Shown: positions 50,345 through 58,873 of the stretch, piece by piece | How positions within the stretch are numbered: the stretch's first letter is position 1 | Layout: each line of letters starts with the position of its first letter | Assembly (NCBI GenBank): GCA_030374805.1 | Contig: JARGSG010000106.1 | Span: 62,001-126,000 of the forward strand | Reading direction: 5' to 3' | Length of the DNA stretch: 64,000 nucleotides | DNA from: Gracilaria gracilis | Taxonomy: Eukaryota; Rhodophyta; Florideophyceae; Gracilariales; Gracilariaceae | Program-made: the position numbers and the translations under genes | The notes under the pieces: generated by a model | What the model was told of the DNA's origin: nothing | Database searches by the model: none | The model's input: the letters and a program-made list of their open reading frames with translations, nothing else

Positions 50345-51670
50345 TCAAGTCAAGGACTGCGGATCAAAGTCCACCGACTGATCTTCTGCCTCTCTTCGAA
50401 CTCTGTACAACTCAGATTCACGCCAGATCATTTGAGCAAGGTCACGTAACGGAAAACGGTCTAGATTCCCGCTAAAGGTACTTTCGCAAGTGGGTTCATC
50501 CGCTTCGTCATGCAGCGCAACCAGGTACGGGTGACAAAAAGCTTGTAATACCGTAATTCGCTTGCGTGGATCGTATTCCAACATCAGCGCCATGATGTCT
50601 CGTAAGGGTTCAGGTATTTGTGGAAACAAGTCTCTCACGTTTCGCTCTGGCAAATGTTTCAAATGCCTCTCCACGAACAACTGAGCGTGCGGACTGCATA
50701 GGTCGAGCACCATGCTCCTCGGCGGCGGGCCGATAGTCTGTGCCACTCTGACCAGCTGTTCCTGGCAGGTTGTTCCGGGGAAAAGTGGTCTTCGCAGTAT
50801 TATTTCGGCAATGATACAACCGACGCTCCAGATGTCCACAGCCTCGGAGTATCGACCTCCGAGCAAGATTTCTGGCGCACGATACCAACGTGTGGCAACG
50901 TAAGCAGTCATTCGTTCTTGGGTTGCTTCCGTACGTGGGGCATCGCGCGCTAAACCGAAGTCACAGATCTTGAGATGACACGTTTGAGTTAACAGAATAT
51001 TAGACGGTTTGAGGTCACGGTGAATTACGCCGGCAGAGTGGATATATTTGAGCCCGCTAAGCAGTTGGTAAGTAAGATACTGGATGTGGTCGATGCTAAT
51101 GGACTGGTTGCTGGCGATGAGTTGATGCAGGTCGAATTCCATGAGGTCGGTGACAAAGTACACCTCCTGAAAATCAGACGGGTCTCTTGTGGGGAGGTAA
51201 ACATCCTTGAGAGTTACAATGTGCTCGTGGCTGAAGTGACGAAGTAGCAGCATCTCCCGTAGAGTGCGCTTACAATCAGTGACGTCGTGCGTGACGCCGT
51301 TGATTCTCTTTATGGCAACCATCTCCCCGCGAACGTGGTCTGCGGCGGCGCAGACCATGCCGTAGGCACCGCGACCGATGACGCGGTCGACGGTGTAACG
51401 CTGCGGGCATTCGAACTCGAAGCCAGCGATATAGTACAGTCTGAGGGGAGCGGGCATGCCGGGGACGGCGGGGTGTGGTTGGACTTGCTGGATGACATTG
51501 TCATTCTGGGGGAGCTGGTGGGGCTGGGGCTGTTGCTGCGCTTGGGCTTGGGGCTGGTTTTGCGGCTGCGGTTGATGTGGCGGCTGCGGTTGGTGCGGCG
51601 GCGGTGGGGGGTGCGGCTGCGGCTGTACATGGTGGTGGTCAGCGATAACGACGTCCGTGTCGACCTGCAT
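50345..51670 (-). CDS. MAP kinase with unusual T-A-Y activation loop
   Basis: 441 codons, minus strand, ATG at 51,670. The first about 75 residues are Gln/Pro/His-rich and disordered. The kinase domain follows: glycine loop IGRGAYGMV (98-106), Lys121 in VAIKRING, HRD at 217-219 with KPSN, DFG at 237-239, and RWYRAPE. The dual phosphorylation motif is T255-A256-Y257, where MAP kinases normally have TEY, TDY or TGY. The C-terminal lobe has SVGCIIAEIILRRPLFPG and a C-terminal MAPK-like extension (PQIPEPLRDIMALMLEYDPRKRI). It phosphorylates Ser/Thr-Pro sites downstream of a MAPKK. The divergent neighbour is PP4R3. Confidence 0.88.
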   Translation of the reverse strand: MQVDTDVVIADHHHVQPQPHPPPPPHQPQPPHQPQPQNQPQAQAQQQPQPHQLPQNDNVIQQVQPHPAVPGMPAPLRLYYIAGFEFECPQRYTVDRVIGRGAYGMVCAAADHVRGEMVAIKRINGVTHDVTDCKRTLREMLLLRHFSHEHIVTLKDVYLPTRDPSDFQEVYFVTDLMEFDLHQLIASNQSISIDHIQYLTYQLLSGLKYIHSAGVIHRDLKPSNILLTQTCHLKICDFGLARDAPRTEATQERMTAYVATRWYRAPEILLGGRYSEAVDIWSVGCIIAEIILRRPLFPGTTCQEQLVRVAQTIGPPPRSMVLDLCSPHAQLFVERHLKHLPERNVRDLFPQIPEPLRDIMALMLEYDPRKRITVLQAFCHPYLVALHDEADEPTCESTFSGNLDRFPLRDLAQMIWRESELYRVRREAEDQSVDFDPQSLT

Positions 51671-52263
51671 TTGGGGGAGCGGGGCGCACGGCGGGGGCGG
51701 GGGGAGGAAGCGAGGGAGTTAGGGAAGGAAAGAGGGGAGGATAGGGGAGAGAGGAGCAGCACGGAGGGGGGAGGTGAGGCATAAGCGTGGTGCGCTGACG
51801 ACGACGCTCGGCGATGGGCGAGCGGCTGATGCTGCGGCGCATTGCGGCGGCGCGCTGTGGTTGGCGGCGCGAACACCTGACACGTGCGCTGCTGGCGGCG
51901 ACAACGAGGCGCGGCCAATTTTTTGAAAAAGTTGACGCCCGTGCGCGCCCTTTTTTCGCGCGTTGCGCGTGCGTCGGAAGTCGGCAACAGAGCGCGTCAG
52001 CAACGTGCGTGCGCAAGTGCTTCTTGAACAGCGCGCCGCCACCTCCGGTCGCAGTCGCTGCTGTCGCCGCTGCTCTACCGCGCTCGTCGCCGTCGTCGCT
52101 TTGCTCCCATCCACGCACCGCGCTTCCCTATCGCGTACAGCCCCCTTCCATCGCCCCTGATTGACGTCGCTGGGCGCCTCTGTCGCGCGCCCCCGCTGCT
52201 TCCCCGCGCGCTCGTGCCGTTTGGTGGCCGCGCCTCGCGTATGTCAGCCACTTGGGCGTGCTC
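51671..52263. promoter_or_regulatory. shared divergent promoter region of MAPK and PP4R3
   Basis: 593 bp between two head-to-head start codons. Extremely GC-rich in the second half (about 51,800-52,240), with many GCGC words and CGCCGCC/GTCGCTGC tracts. No TATA element seen. Long open frames on both strands here are products of the composition. Confidence 0.5.
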
Positions 52264-55200
52264 ATGGCCACCCATGCCGCCGCTGGTGGGAGGCGCGTCA
52301 AGCTGTACGTGCTCACCGATGACGGCAAATGGGGCGACCGCGGAACCGGCTCCTTGACCTGCCACCCCGACCCGCACACCAAGCTGTTCACCGTGCGCGT
52401 TTTGGCAGAAGCTACCGGTGCATTGCTGCTGTCGTCGCAGCTCCGTTCCAACGCCGACGCGTCCTACCGTCGTCCCGAGAACAATATCATCTCATGGAAT
52501 GAGCGTGCGCTCCCCGACTCCAACTCTCCCACTGAGGTGGCGCTGTCGTTCGCCGATCCTGACGGGTGCTCTGAGTTGTGGCGAAAGATTGTCATGGTTG
52601 ACAGTCTTATGCGCCCTTCGCCGCCACAGCGCGCTGCGCAGCAGCAATCGAAAACTGATACCGCCGTGCCCTCCCTGACCGCCAATGCACCGCAACCGTC
52701 GCAATCTTTGCATGCAGTGCACGCGCGCGAGTCTTCGCCGCATGAAACGGCCACAAGCGGCGATGTGAAAGGCGACGCTGACGCGCGTGATCAGTATCAA
52801 CCGCCTACACCTCCAGCTCGTTTACCGGATCTGTCTACCGCGGTCGGTACTCATGAAATGCGCTTGTTCGATGACAACATTCCCAATTCCAGCTGGAATC
52901 GCGATGCGTTCGAAGATGTTTTGTTTCAAGAAGGCGCCAATCTCATGTGCCTAACAGCAGCTCAGACAACCATTCGTATGACTCCAAACGCGAGCAACAG
53001 TCTTCTTGGAGTTGAGCAACTCATATTGGCTATGCCAGATCCGGATCGCGACGGCATAATGACGCTTGTTCATCTACTTACGCAGTCGAAATTAATGGAG
53101 AACCAAAACATTCGTCAAGCGTTCGTGCGACTGGTATCTTCATCGCAGTTCATTGAGTCGCTTTGTAAGACGTTTCGCGAAACTGAAGTTAGAGGAGATG
53201 TTGAGCTGTTAGGCGCACTAAACATTCTTGTACGCTCTTTGTTTCGTCTTGGTGCGAATAACGTGCTCGAAGTGCTTCTCAGCGAAAAATATCTGACAGA
53301 TGTTATTGGGACTCTGGAATACGATGAGCAGAACCTTCCACGCTTCTCCAGGGCGTTGAATGAATTGAAGCGAAGGCGTGCACTTCGTGACGAGAAGAGG
53401 TCTTCTGGCGCTCACCAACAAAATGCTGAGAATGCATCCAACATGTCGCACGTCCGCGGCGACCACGATCAACGCGCACGAGATGCACCCAGTGCACCCA
53501 ATGCAACGCCTACCGTGATAGAGTGTCAGTCTGACTCTCCCTCGTTGAAGGACAAGTCCCAAACGATTAGTCAGTCAGGGGTTGTTAGTCTATCTGACGG
53601 AGACGTGACGGAGGCGTCATCAGAGCATGTTCCGATTCAGGCCAAGCAGCATAGAAGAATAGATGATGCGCGTGAAACCGCTGTCGATGGAAACGTGCGC
53701 AAGGATAGAGACGAGATCATGAGTAGTACAGTAGATGAAGCGAAACCCCAAGTCAGCCATAACTCGCCATCCTGCAAGAACAACGACGAGGAAACGACTT
53801 CCTCTGGAAATATGGGTAGCCAGGATTTGGATAAACCTTTGGTTCTCCGACGGCATCGCGACTTTTTGGAGAGGACAGTATTGTACAAATCGGTTATTCC
53901 TATCACCGACGCATCCGTGTTGGCCAAAATTCATCAGAACTATCGCATAACTTACATTCGGGATGTTATTCTGTCGCGGGCAAATGACGAAACTATTGCA
54001 AACTCACTATCGAACTTGACTGTATTCAACAATGTTGATATCATTATGTACTTTATCAGGGGTAACATTGCATTGCGTGAGGTGTTTGAACGTCTTAACC
54101 ATGCATTGGATCAGCGAAGGAAGCTAAGATTCGGGAGTATTAGCTCCAATGATCCAAATCGATACTCGATTCAAAACGACAATTCTGGTGAAATTGACGC
54201 CATACAAGCGCAGTCGGATGATGGAAAGCAAGATGTTGCTCGAGATTCAGGTTACTGCAAGAGCACGTCGCAAGCCACAAGCAGAGAAGAATGTGCCTCA
54301 GACGAGAGGAGAAAGGGAGAACAGCACTCAAATGCCACCGAAAGCGCGAACAGCAGTCGAAGCAGAGCGACTCAGGCTGCGAGCGATACGAACGTTACAT
54401 CGTCGAGGGAAGCCTCTACCTCTACGAGAAAACTTTGCGCTCAGAATGAAAGACATGGAAAGAGGAACATATTTGATTCTGGAACGTGTGATTTGAAATC
54501 CTCGGAACGAAGCGTTGACACTCGAAGTGAGCTGATGTGCACACTAGGGTTCATGAAGGAGTTGTGTGGTATTGTTCGAGGACAGCAAGTGGGGCTGAGG
54601 GACAGGTTTTACTCATTGCTCTTGGAGCTTGGGATACTTGACGCAGTTTTGATTATCTTGGAGGAAGAGGATAATGGCCTGCGGTCGTTGGCATGCGACA
54701 TTCTAGCAGCGGTTATAATTCATAATCCAGTTGAAGTTAGGAGCCGAATCCTAAAGAATGTCACGCAGCAGGACTCCTCTGTTCCACGAAAACAAGGTGA
54801 GAACGATGAATCGAAGTGTGAGTCCAATGCGACTGGGGCGATTATCACCGAAGAAAGCTCAACGCAGCAGCAAAAAAACGGAGAAACGCAAACGTGCGTT
54901 GCGAAGAACGAGCAAGACAGCGAAGATAGCAAGACTATCAATGCAAAGCGTGAACGACTTGACGCAGTTGAAAATATGGGCACCGAGATTCACTCAAGAC
55001 GCATTAATGATCATGAATCGAAGGAGGGCGGCGACAAGGAACGAAATGCTGAGACAAGTCCAGTGATGATGAACGATATGAAAAAGGAGGAGAATAGAAG
55101 GGAGAACGAAGCGAACGAGAGCAAGGAAAGACGCGAGCAAGGAAGAGCGAGTAAAGAGGTAGGGGGCAACGAAAGGGAAGGGAAATGCGTCTCTCTGGTC

Positions 55201-56244
55201 GAAAGCGTGGGAAGCAAAGAGTGCAAGAAGAGAAGTCGGTCGAAGTGGCGAGTGGAAACGGACTTCCCACTGCTGAGCATGATGATGAAAGTAATTTGTG
55301 AGGATAGTGAGAGCGGCTTAGTACTGTGCATGCTTGACATGGTTCGTATTTTAGTGGACCCCGGAACGATGAGACTTCCGGACAGGGGGAAGTTCTTGGA
55401 AGTGTTCTACGGGAAGTTTGCGCGACGGCTTCTCGATCCGATTGTATCGACTGGTCGCTGGCACGAAGTAAGAGTTGAGGCGTCTGTAGTGGAGAATGTG
55501 GGGTATCTGTGCGACATGCTTTCGTACTGCGTGATGCACCATGATTACCACGCGAGGTACTTTGTGATCGGGTTCGATGTGGGCGCGAAGGTGTGCACGC
55601 TGTTGCTGCACGCTCGCGCGCACGTGCGTTTGGCTGCGATCCGGTTTGTGCGCACGTGCCTTGGGATGTGTGAAGACTTCTACGATGGATATCTGGTGAG
55701 GCGTGGACTGGTGGGGCACGTGATGGACGTGTTCGCGCGCAACGGCGGGCGGGACAACCTGACACAGTCGGCAATTTTGGAGCTGGTATCGTTCGTGACG
55801 CGGCGGGGGCGGGGGCTGGTGCTGCGCGAGGTGGTGGAACGGTACGGCGACGTGTTGGCGCGGAGCGCGCAACACAGCGGGGTGTACGGTGACGCGCGGC
55901 GCCGATGGGAGGAGCTGCGGCGGGGGGACGAACGCTGGGACAAGGTGGGCGTGGAGGCGATTGGGGGAGCGGCGGAGGGAGGGGCGGGCCAAGTGATGAC
56001 GCGGGAGATGGTGGGGGGGATGGAGGTAGACGATGTAGGGGAAGGGGAAGAGCGCGAGCGCGAGACGCGGCGCGGCGGGCGGCTGTCGATGTCGTCGAGC
56101 GAAGTGCGGGCGCGGGGCGCGGCGGCGGTGCAGGGCGCGGCGGAGACGGGGGCGTGGCAGGCGGACAGCGGCGAGCACGACGAAGATGCGGGGGGGTCGA
56201 AGCGGCGGCGCGTGTGCGCGCGCGCGGCTGAGGGCGTGCGATGA
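52264..56244 (+). CDS. PP4R3/SMEK, protein phosphatase 4 regulatory subunit 3
   Basis: 1,326 codons, no intron, ATG at 52,264 (the upstream TTG at 52,252 is not needed). N-terminal EVH1/PH-like domain: RRVKLYVLTDDGKWGDRGTG, then ENNIISWNER and DPDGCSELWRKI. The SMK-1 and ARM-repeat region follows, in pieces: VLEVLLSEKYLTDVIGTLEY, FLERTVLYKSVIPITDASVL, IHQNYRITYIRDVILSR and LLELGILDAVLIILEE, GLRSLACDILAAVI. Three long charged, disordered insertions separate these pieces (about codons 385-535, 635-745 and 850-985), making it much longer than the about 820-residue animal proteins. A C-terminal ARM-like part and an Arg/Gly/Ala-rich tail close it. PP4R3 targets the PP4 phosphatase in DNA repair, chromatin and stress signalling. 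Confidence 0.85.
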   Translation: MATHAAAGGRRVKLYVLTDDGKWGDRGTGSLTCHPDPHTKLFTVRVLAEATGALLLSSQLRSNADASYRRPENNIISWNERALPDSNSPTEVALSFADPDGCSELWRKIVMVDSLMRPSPPQRAAQQQSKTDTAVPSLTANAPQPSQSLHAVHARESSPHETATSGDVKGDADARDQYQPPTPPARLPDLSTAVGTHEMRLFDDNIPNSSWNRDAFEDVLFQEGANLMCLTAAQTTIRMTPNASNSLLGVEQLILAMPDPDRDGIMTLVHLLTQSKLMENQNIRQAFVRLVSSSQFIESLCKTFRETEVRGDVELLGALNILVRSLFRLGANNVLEVLLSEKYLTDVIGTLEYDEQNLPRFSRALNELKRRRALRDEKRSSGAHQQNAENASNMSHVRGDHDQRARDAPSAPNATPTVIECQSDSPSLKDKSQTISQSGVVSLSDGDVTEASSEHVPIQAKQHRRIDDARETAVDGNVRKDRDEIMSSTVDEAKPQVSHNSPSCKNNDEETTSSGNMGSQDLDKPLVLRRHRDFLERTVLYKSVIPITDASVLAKIHQNYRITYIRDVILSRANDETIANSLSNLTVFNNVDIIMYFIRGNIALREVFERLNHALDQRRKLRFGSISSNDPNRYSIQNDNSGEIDAIQAQSDDGKQDVARDSGYCKSTSQATSREECASDERRKGEQHSNATESANSSRSRATQAASDTNVTSSREASTSTRKLCAQNERHGKRNIFDSGTCDLKSSERSVDTRSELMCTLGFMKELCGIVRGQQVGLRDRFYSLLLELGILDAVLIILEEEDNGLRSLACDILAAVIIHNPVEVRSRILKNVTQQDSSVPRKQGENDESKCESNATGAIITEESSTQQQKNGETQTCVAKNEQDSEDSKTINAKRERLDAVENMGTEIHSRRINDHESKEGGDKERNAETSPVMMNDMKKEENRRENEANESKERREQGRASKEVGGNEREGKCVSLVESVGSKECKKRSRSKWRVETDFPLLSMMMKVICEDSESGLVLCMLDMVRILVDPGTMRLPDRGKFLEVFYGKFARRLLDPIVSTGRWHEVRVEASVVENVGYLCDMLSYCVMHHDYHARYFVIGFDVGAKVCTLLLHARAHVRLAAIRFVRTCLGMCEDFYDGYLVRRGLVGHVMDVFARNGGRDNLTQSAILELVSFVTRRGRGLVLREVVERYGDVLARSAQHSGVYGDARRRWEELRRGDERWDKVGVEAIGGAAEGGAGQVMTREMVGGMEVDDVGEGEERERETRRGGRLSMSSSEVRARGAAAVQGAAETGAWQADSGEHDEDAGGSKRRRVCARAAEGVR

Positions 56245-56922
56245 TTGGCGGCGCGCGCGCCAGGTCATCGCGCGCCCGATTTCGGGCCGTGCTGCGCTCA
56301 CCGCCGCCGCTGCTGCGTGCGCGCGCCGCTTGTGTGTGAGCGCGCCGCTGCCTCGGCCGTGCGTGGCGCGTTCCACACAACTTGTTGCTGCCGATGCTCA
56401 CCGCTTGTTAAACGCAGCTGCCGCCGCCCGCCGCCTCCTCCACCCGCCCTCGCTCCCCGTACATGTCGCCCGTCTTCCCCGCGCTTCCCCTCCCCCGTTC
56501 CGTTACCCACACCGCCGCCCCGCTTCCCCCTCTCCGTCACTGCTGCGTCCCGTTCCGTCTTCAAGCTGGTTTGCGATAACCCCAAGTGCCCGGCGTGCGC
56601 GGCGCTTGCCTTGTCGCCGCTTAGCAGTCCGACGCACCAACATTCGCTCCGTCCGAGCAGTGCGCACAGTGCCCGCTCCGTGTCCGAAGCCTCTGACCAG
56701 CACCGCCCCGTGCCTCACGAACCGCGTCGCCACCGACACCTCCACAAGAAGCTTGTACATCACCGTCACCACCACCGCCACCACCACCTCCTCCGTCGCT
56801 CAGCGCCGTCGCCCAAGCACTCGGTCGAACACGCGCCGCCGCCTTCTGAAGCTGCTCGCGAGTTGGTTGAAGAGCACAATCACTGTCGACTTGCCGCTAC
56901 CGCAGCCACTGTCAACCGTCAA
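56245..56922. other. GC-rich intergenic/5' UTR before casein kinase 1
   Basis: The frame of the kinase is open through the whole stretch back to the PP4R3 stop, but it contains no ATG in frame before 56,923, and its translation is Arg/Pro/His-rich. It is most likely promoter and untranslated leader. A His-coding CAC-repeat tract near 56,755-56,800 stands out. Confidence 0.5.
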
Positions 56923-57858
56923 ATGGCGTTGGATAATGAGCGATTGATTGCGGGCCGTTGGCGCTTTGGCCAAAAGCTGGGCGCGGGCGCGTTCGGCGAG
57001 GTTTGGAGCGCTGTGGACGTGGAGACCAAGAAGAAGGTGGCCGTCAAAGTGGAGCGTTCTTCCAGTAAGCATCCGCAGCTGTACTATGAACACCGCGTGT
57101 ACAAGTGGTTGAACAATGGATCGGCGCAGTTGACCGGCATTCCAAAGTGCCGCTTCTTCGGTACCATGAGCAACTACAACATGCTGGTGATGGACTACTT
57201 GGGCCCCAGCTTGGAGGACTGTCTGAATGAGTGCCACAGGAGACTGAGCTTGAAGTCGGTGCTGATGATCGGCATTCAGTCGATGCGTCGCATCGAATAT
57301 GTACACAGCCGCAGTTTTCTACACCGCGATATCAAACCGGATAATATGTTGATGGGCAGTGACGATGTGAGCACGGTTTACTTGGTGGATTTTGGGCTGG
57401 CAAAGCGCTTCCGCGATCACGTGAGCAAGCAGCACTTGCCGTACCGCGAGGGGAAGCATCTGACGGGCACGGCTCGGTACGCATCGGTGCCGACGCATCT
57501 GGGGGTTGAACAGGCGCGACGCGACGATCTTGAGTCGCTGGGCTACGTGCTTGTGTACTTGTATAAGGGGATGTTGCCGTGGCAGGGAATCAAGACGGCG
57601 AATAAGAAACAAAAGTATGCTAAGATTAAGGACAAGAAGATGAACATATCGCCGCGAGACCTATGTCGGGAGATGCCATCTCAGATGGTGGAATACTTTC
57701 GATATGTGCGTCGACTGGAGTTTGAGGATCGACCGGACTATTCTTATTTGAGAAGCCTATTTAGAAAGGCGTTGGAGAGAAGGGGGCTGCAGGACGATGG
57801 CGTATTTGACTGGATGGAGTCGTCGTCGCTGCGTAGTTCTCGAAAGTCTAGAAAGTAG
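56923..57858 (+). CDS. casein kinase 1
   Basis: 311 codons from the ATG at 56,923. Glycine loop LGAGAFGEVW (19-28), Lys42 in VAVKVE, HRD at 134-136 with IKPDN, DFG at 156-158. The family markers LGPSLEDC and, in place of APE, the TARYASVPTHLG segment are present, with RRDDLESLGYVLVYLYKG after it. CK1 enzymes are Ser/Thr kinases acting on acidic or pre-phosphorylated sites in trafficking, circadian and Wnt-like pathways. The C-terminal tail is only about 20 residues (SSSLRSSRKSRK), shorter than most CK1 isoforms, and lacks a palmitoylation-type end. Confidence 0.9.
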   Translation: MALDNERLIAGRWRFGQKLGAGAFGEVWSAVDVETKKKVAVKVERSSSKHPQLYYEHRVYKWLNNGSAQLTGIPKCRFFGTMSNYNMLVMDYLGPSLEDCLNECHRRLSLKSVLMIGIQSMRRIEYVHSRSFLHRDIKPDNMLMGSDDVSTVYLVDFGLAKRFRDHVSKQHLPYREGKHLTGTARYASVPTHLGVEQARRDDLESLGYVLVYLYKGMLPWQGIKTANKKQKYAKIKDKKMNISPRDLCREMPSQMVEYFRYVRRLEFEDRPDYSYLRSLFRKALERRGLQDDGVFDWMESSSLRSSRKSRK

Positions 57859-58306
57859 AAGAAAGTTTTATTGAAGTGTGGCGCGCACGATCAGATGATG
57901 ATGATCATCTCATGTGTGCAGCCCGTTTTGTTCAAGTGCGGTTATTGCGTGCGCAGCGCGTAGCGTGCATTTGGCATGCAAATGCCGTTTCTACACGCGC
58001 AGCTGATGATGCAACTTTTCAAGTGGCGCTCGCGCGACGTTGCTGTGTGCTGTCTCGAGACCGCCGCGCGACGTGCCGCGCTGCCGCTGAACAAACCGAT
58101 CATTGATGAGCTGTGGCTGTGCCACGTGCGCTGCGTGGCCACGCTGGCAGCGCGTCATGAGCCCCCTTGTCCTCGCGCCGCCAGCTGTGTGTGTGCGTAG
58201 CTATGATGAGCATATCTTCCTTGGCGAGGTAAAGCCGCCGTGACTGGTGATGATGTAAAGGCTATTCTTTGAGAAACGCACGCCGTTCTCCTTGTTCCAC
58301 GGCGTC
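57859..58306. other. intergenic
   Basis: 3' flank of casein kinase 1 and promoter of the ferredoxin gene. No separate gene supported. Confidence 0.5.
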
Positions 58307-58864
58307 ATGTCGGCCGTGTCTCGAGTGGCGGCGCGCTTGATGCGCATCCGCCCGCTTTGTGGCTCTGCCAACGCGCTGCGCGCCACGGCCAGCCGCCAGC
58401 ATCGTGCGAGTGATGATGCGCCGCGCGCGCGCGCGGCCGAGGTCTCGCTCACGTTTGTGAATCGCGATGGATCGGAACGCGTGGTTTGTGCAAACGAAGG
58501 CGAATCACTGCTAGAAATAGCCCACGAGAGGGGCATTGACTTGGAAGGCGCTTGTGAGGGCAGTTTGGCTTGTTCTACATGTCACGTTTATCTGGATCAG
58601 GCTTCGTTTCAAAAGCTGGACGAACCGTGCGACGACGAGAATGACATGCTTGATTTGGCTTTTGCGCTCTCCGAGCTGTACGTTTCCTAGCTTCATATTA
58701 TTCCCCTGTACAAACATGCACTGACACTTTGTCTTGACCTTGAGAGAAGATCGCGACTGGGATGCCAGGTAAAGCTTTCAAAACAACTCGAAGGAATGCG
58801 CGTCACACTTCCACCCGCCACAAGAAACATGGCCGTCGACGGTTTTGTTCCCCAACCCCACTAA
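58307..58864 (+). CDS. mitochondrial [2Fe-2S] ferredoxin (adrenodoxin/Yah1 type), two exons
   Basis: Exon 1 is 58,307-58,677 and exon 2 is 58,750-58,864, joined over a 72-bp GTACGT...AAG intron; the product has 161 residues. The N-terminus is Arg/Ser/Ala-rich without acids, as expected for a mitochondrial presequence. The cluster ligands are Cys83, Cys89, Cys92 and Cys129 (GACEGSLACSTCHVY, then SRLGCQ in exon 2). The acidic partner helix EPCDDENDMLDLAFALSE and the C-terminal MRVTLPPATRN match the adrenodoxin family. Without the intron the protein would end before the fourth cysteine, which strongly supports the splice. It passes electrons from ferredoxin reductase to iron-sulfur cluster assembly. 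The acceptor at 58,748-58,749 was chosen because it preserves family spacing; one at 58,746 would add one residue. Confidence 0.88.
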
Positions 58865-58873
58865 ACCCACCGC

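Noticed and set aside
55004..56401. 465-codon Arg/Pro/Ala-rich minus-strand frame
   Set aside because: Antisense of the PP4R3 C-terminus and GC-rich flank; no domain.
56245..56922. 226-codon N-terminal extension of casein kinase 1
   Set aside because: No in-frame ATG, extreme composition, and the kinase starts normally at 56,923.
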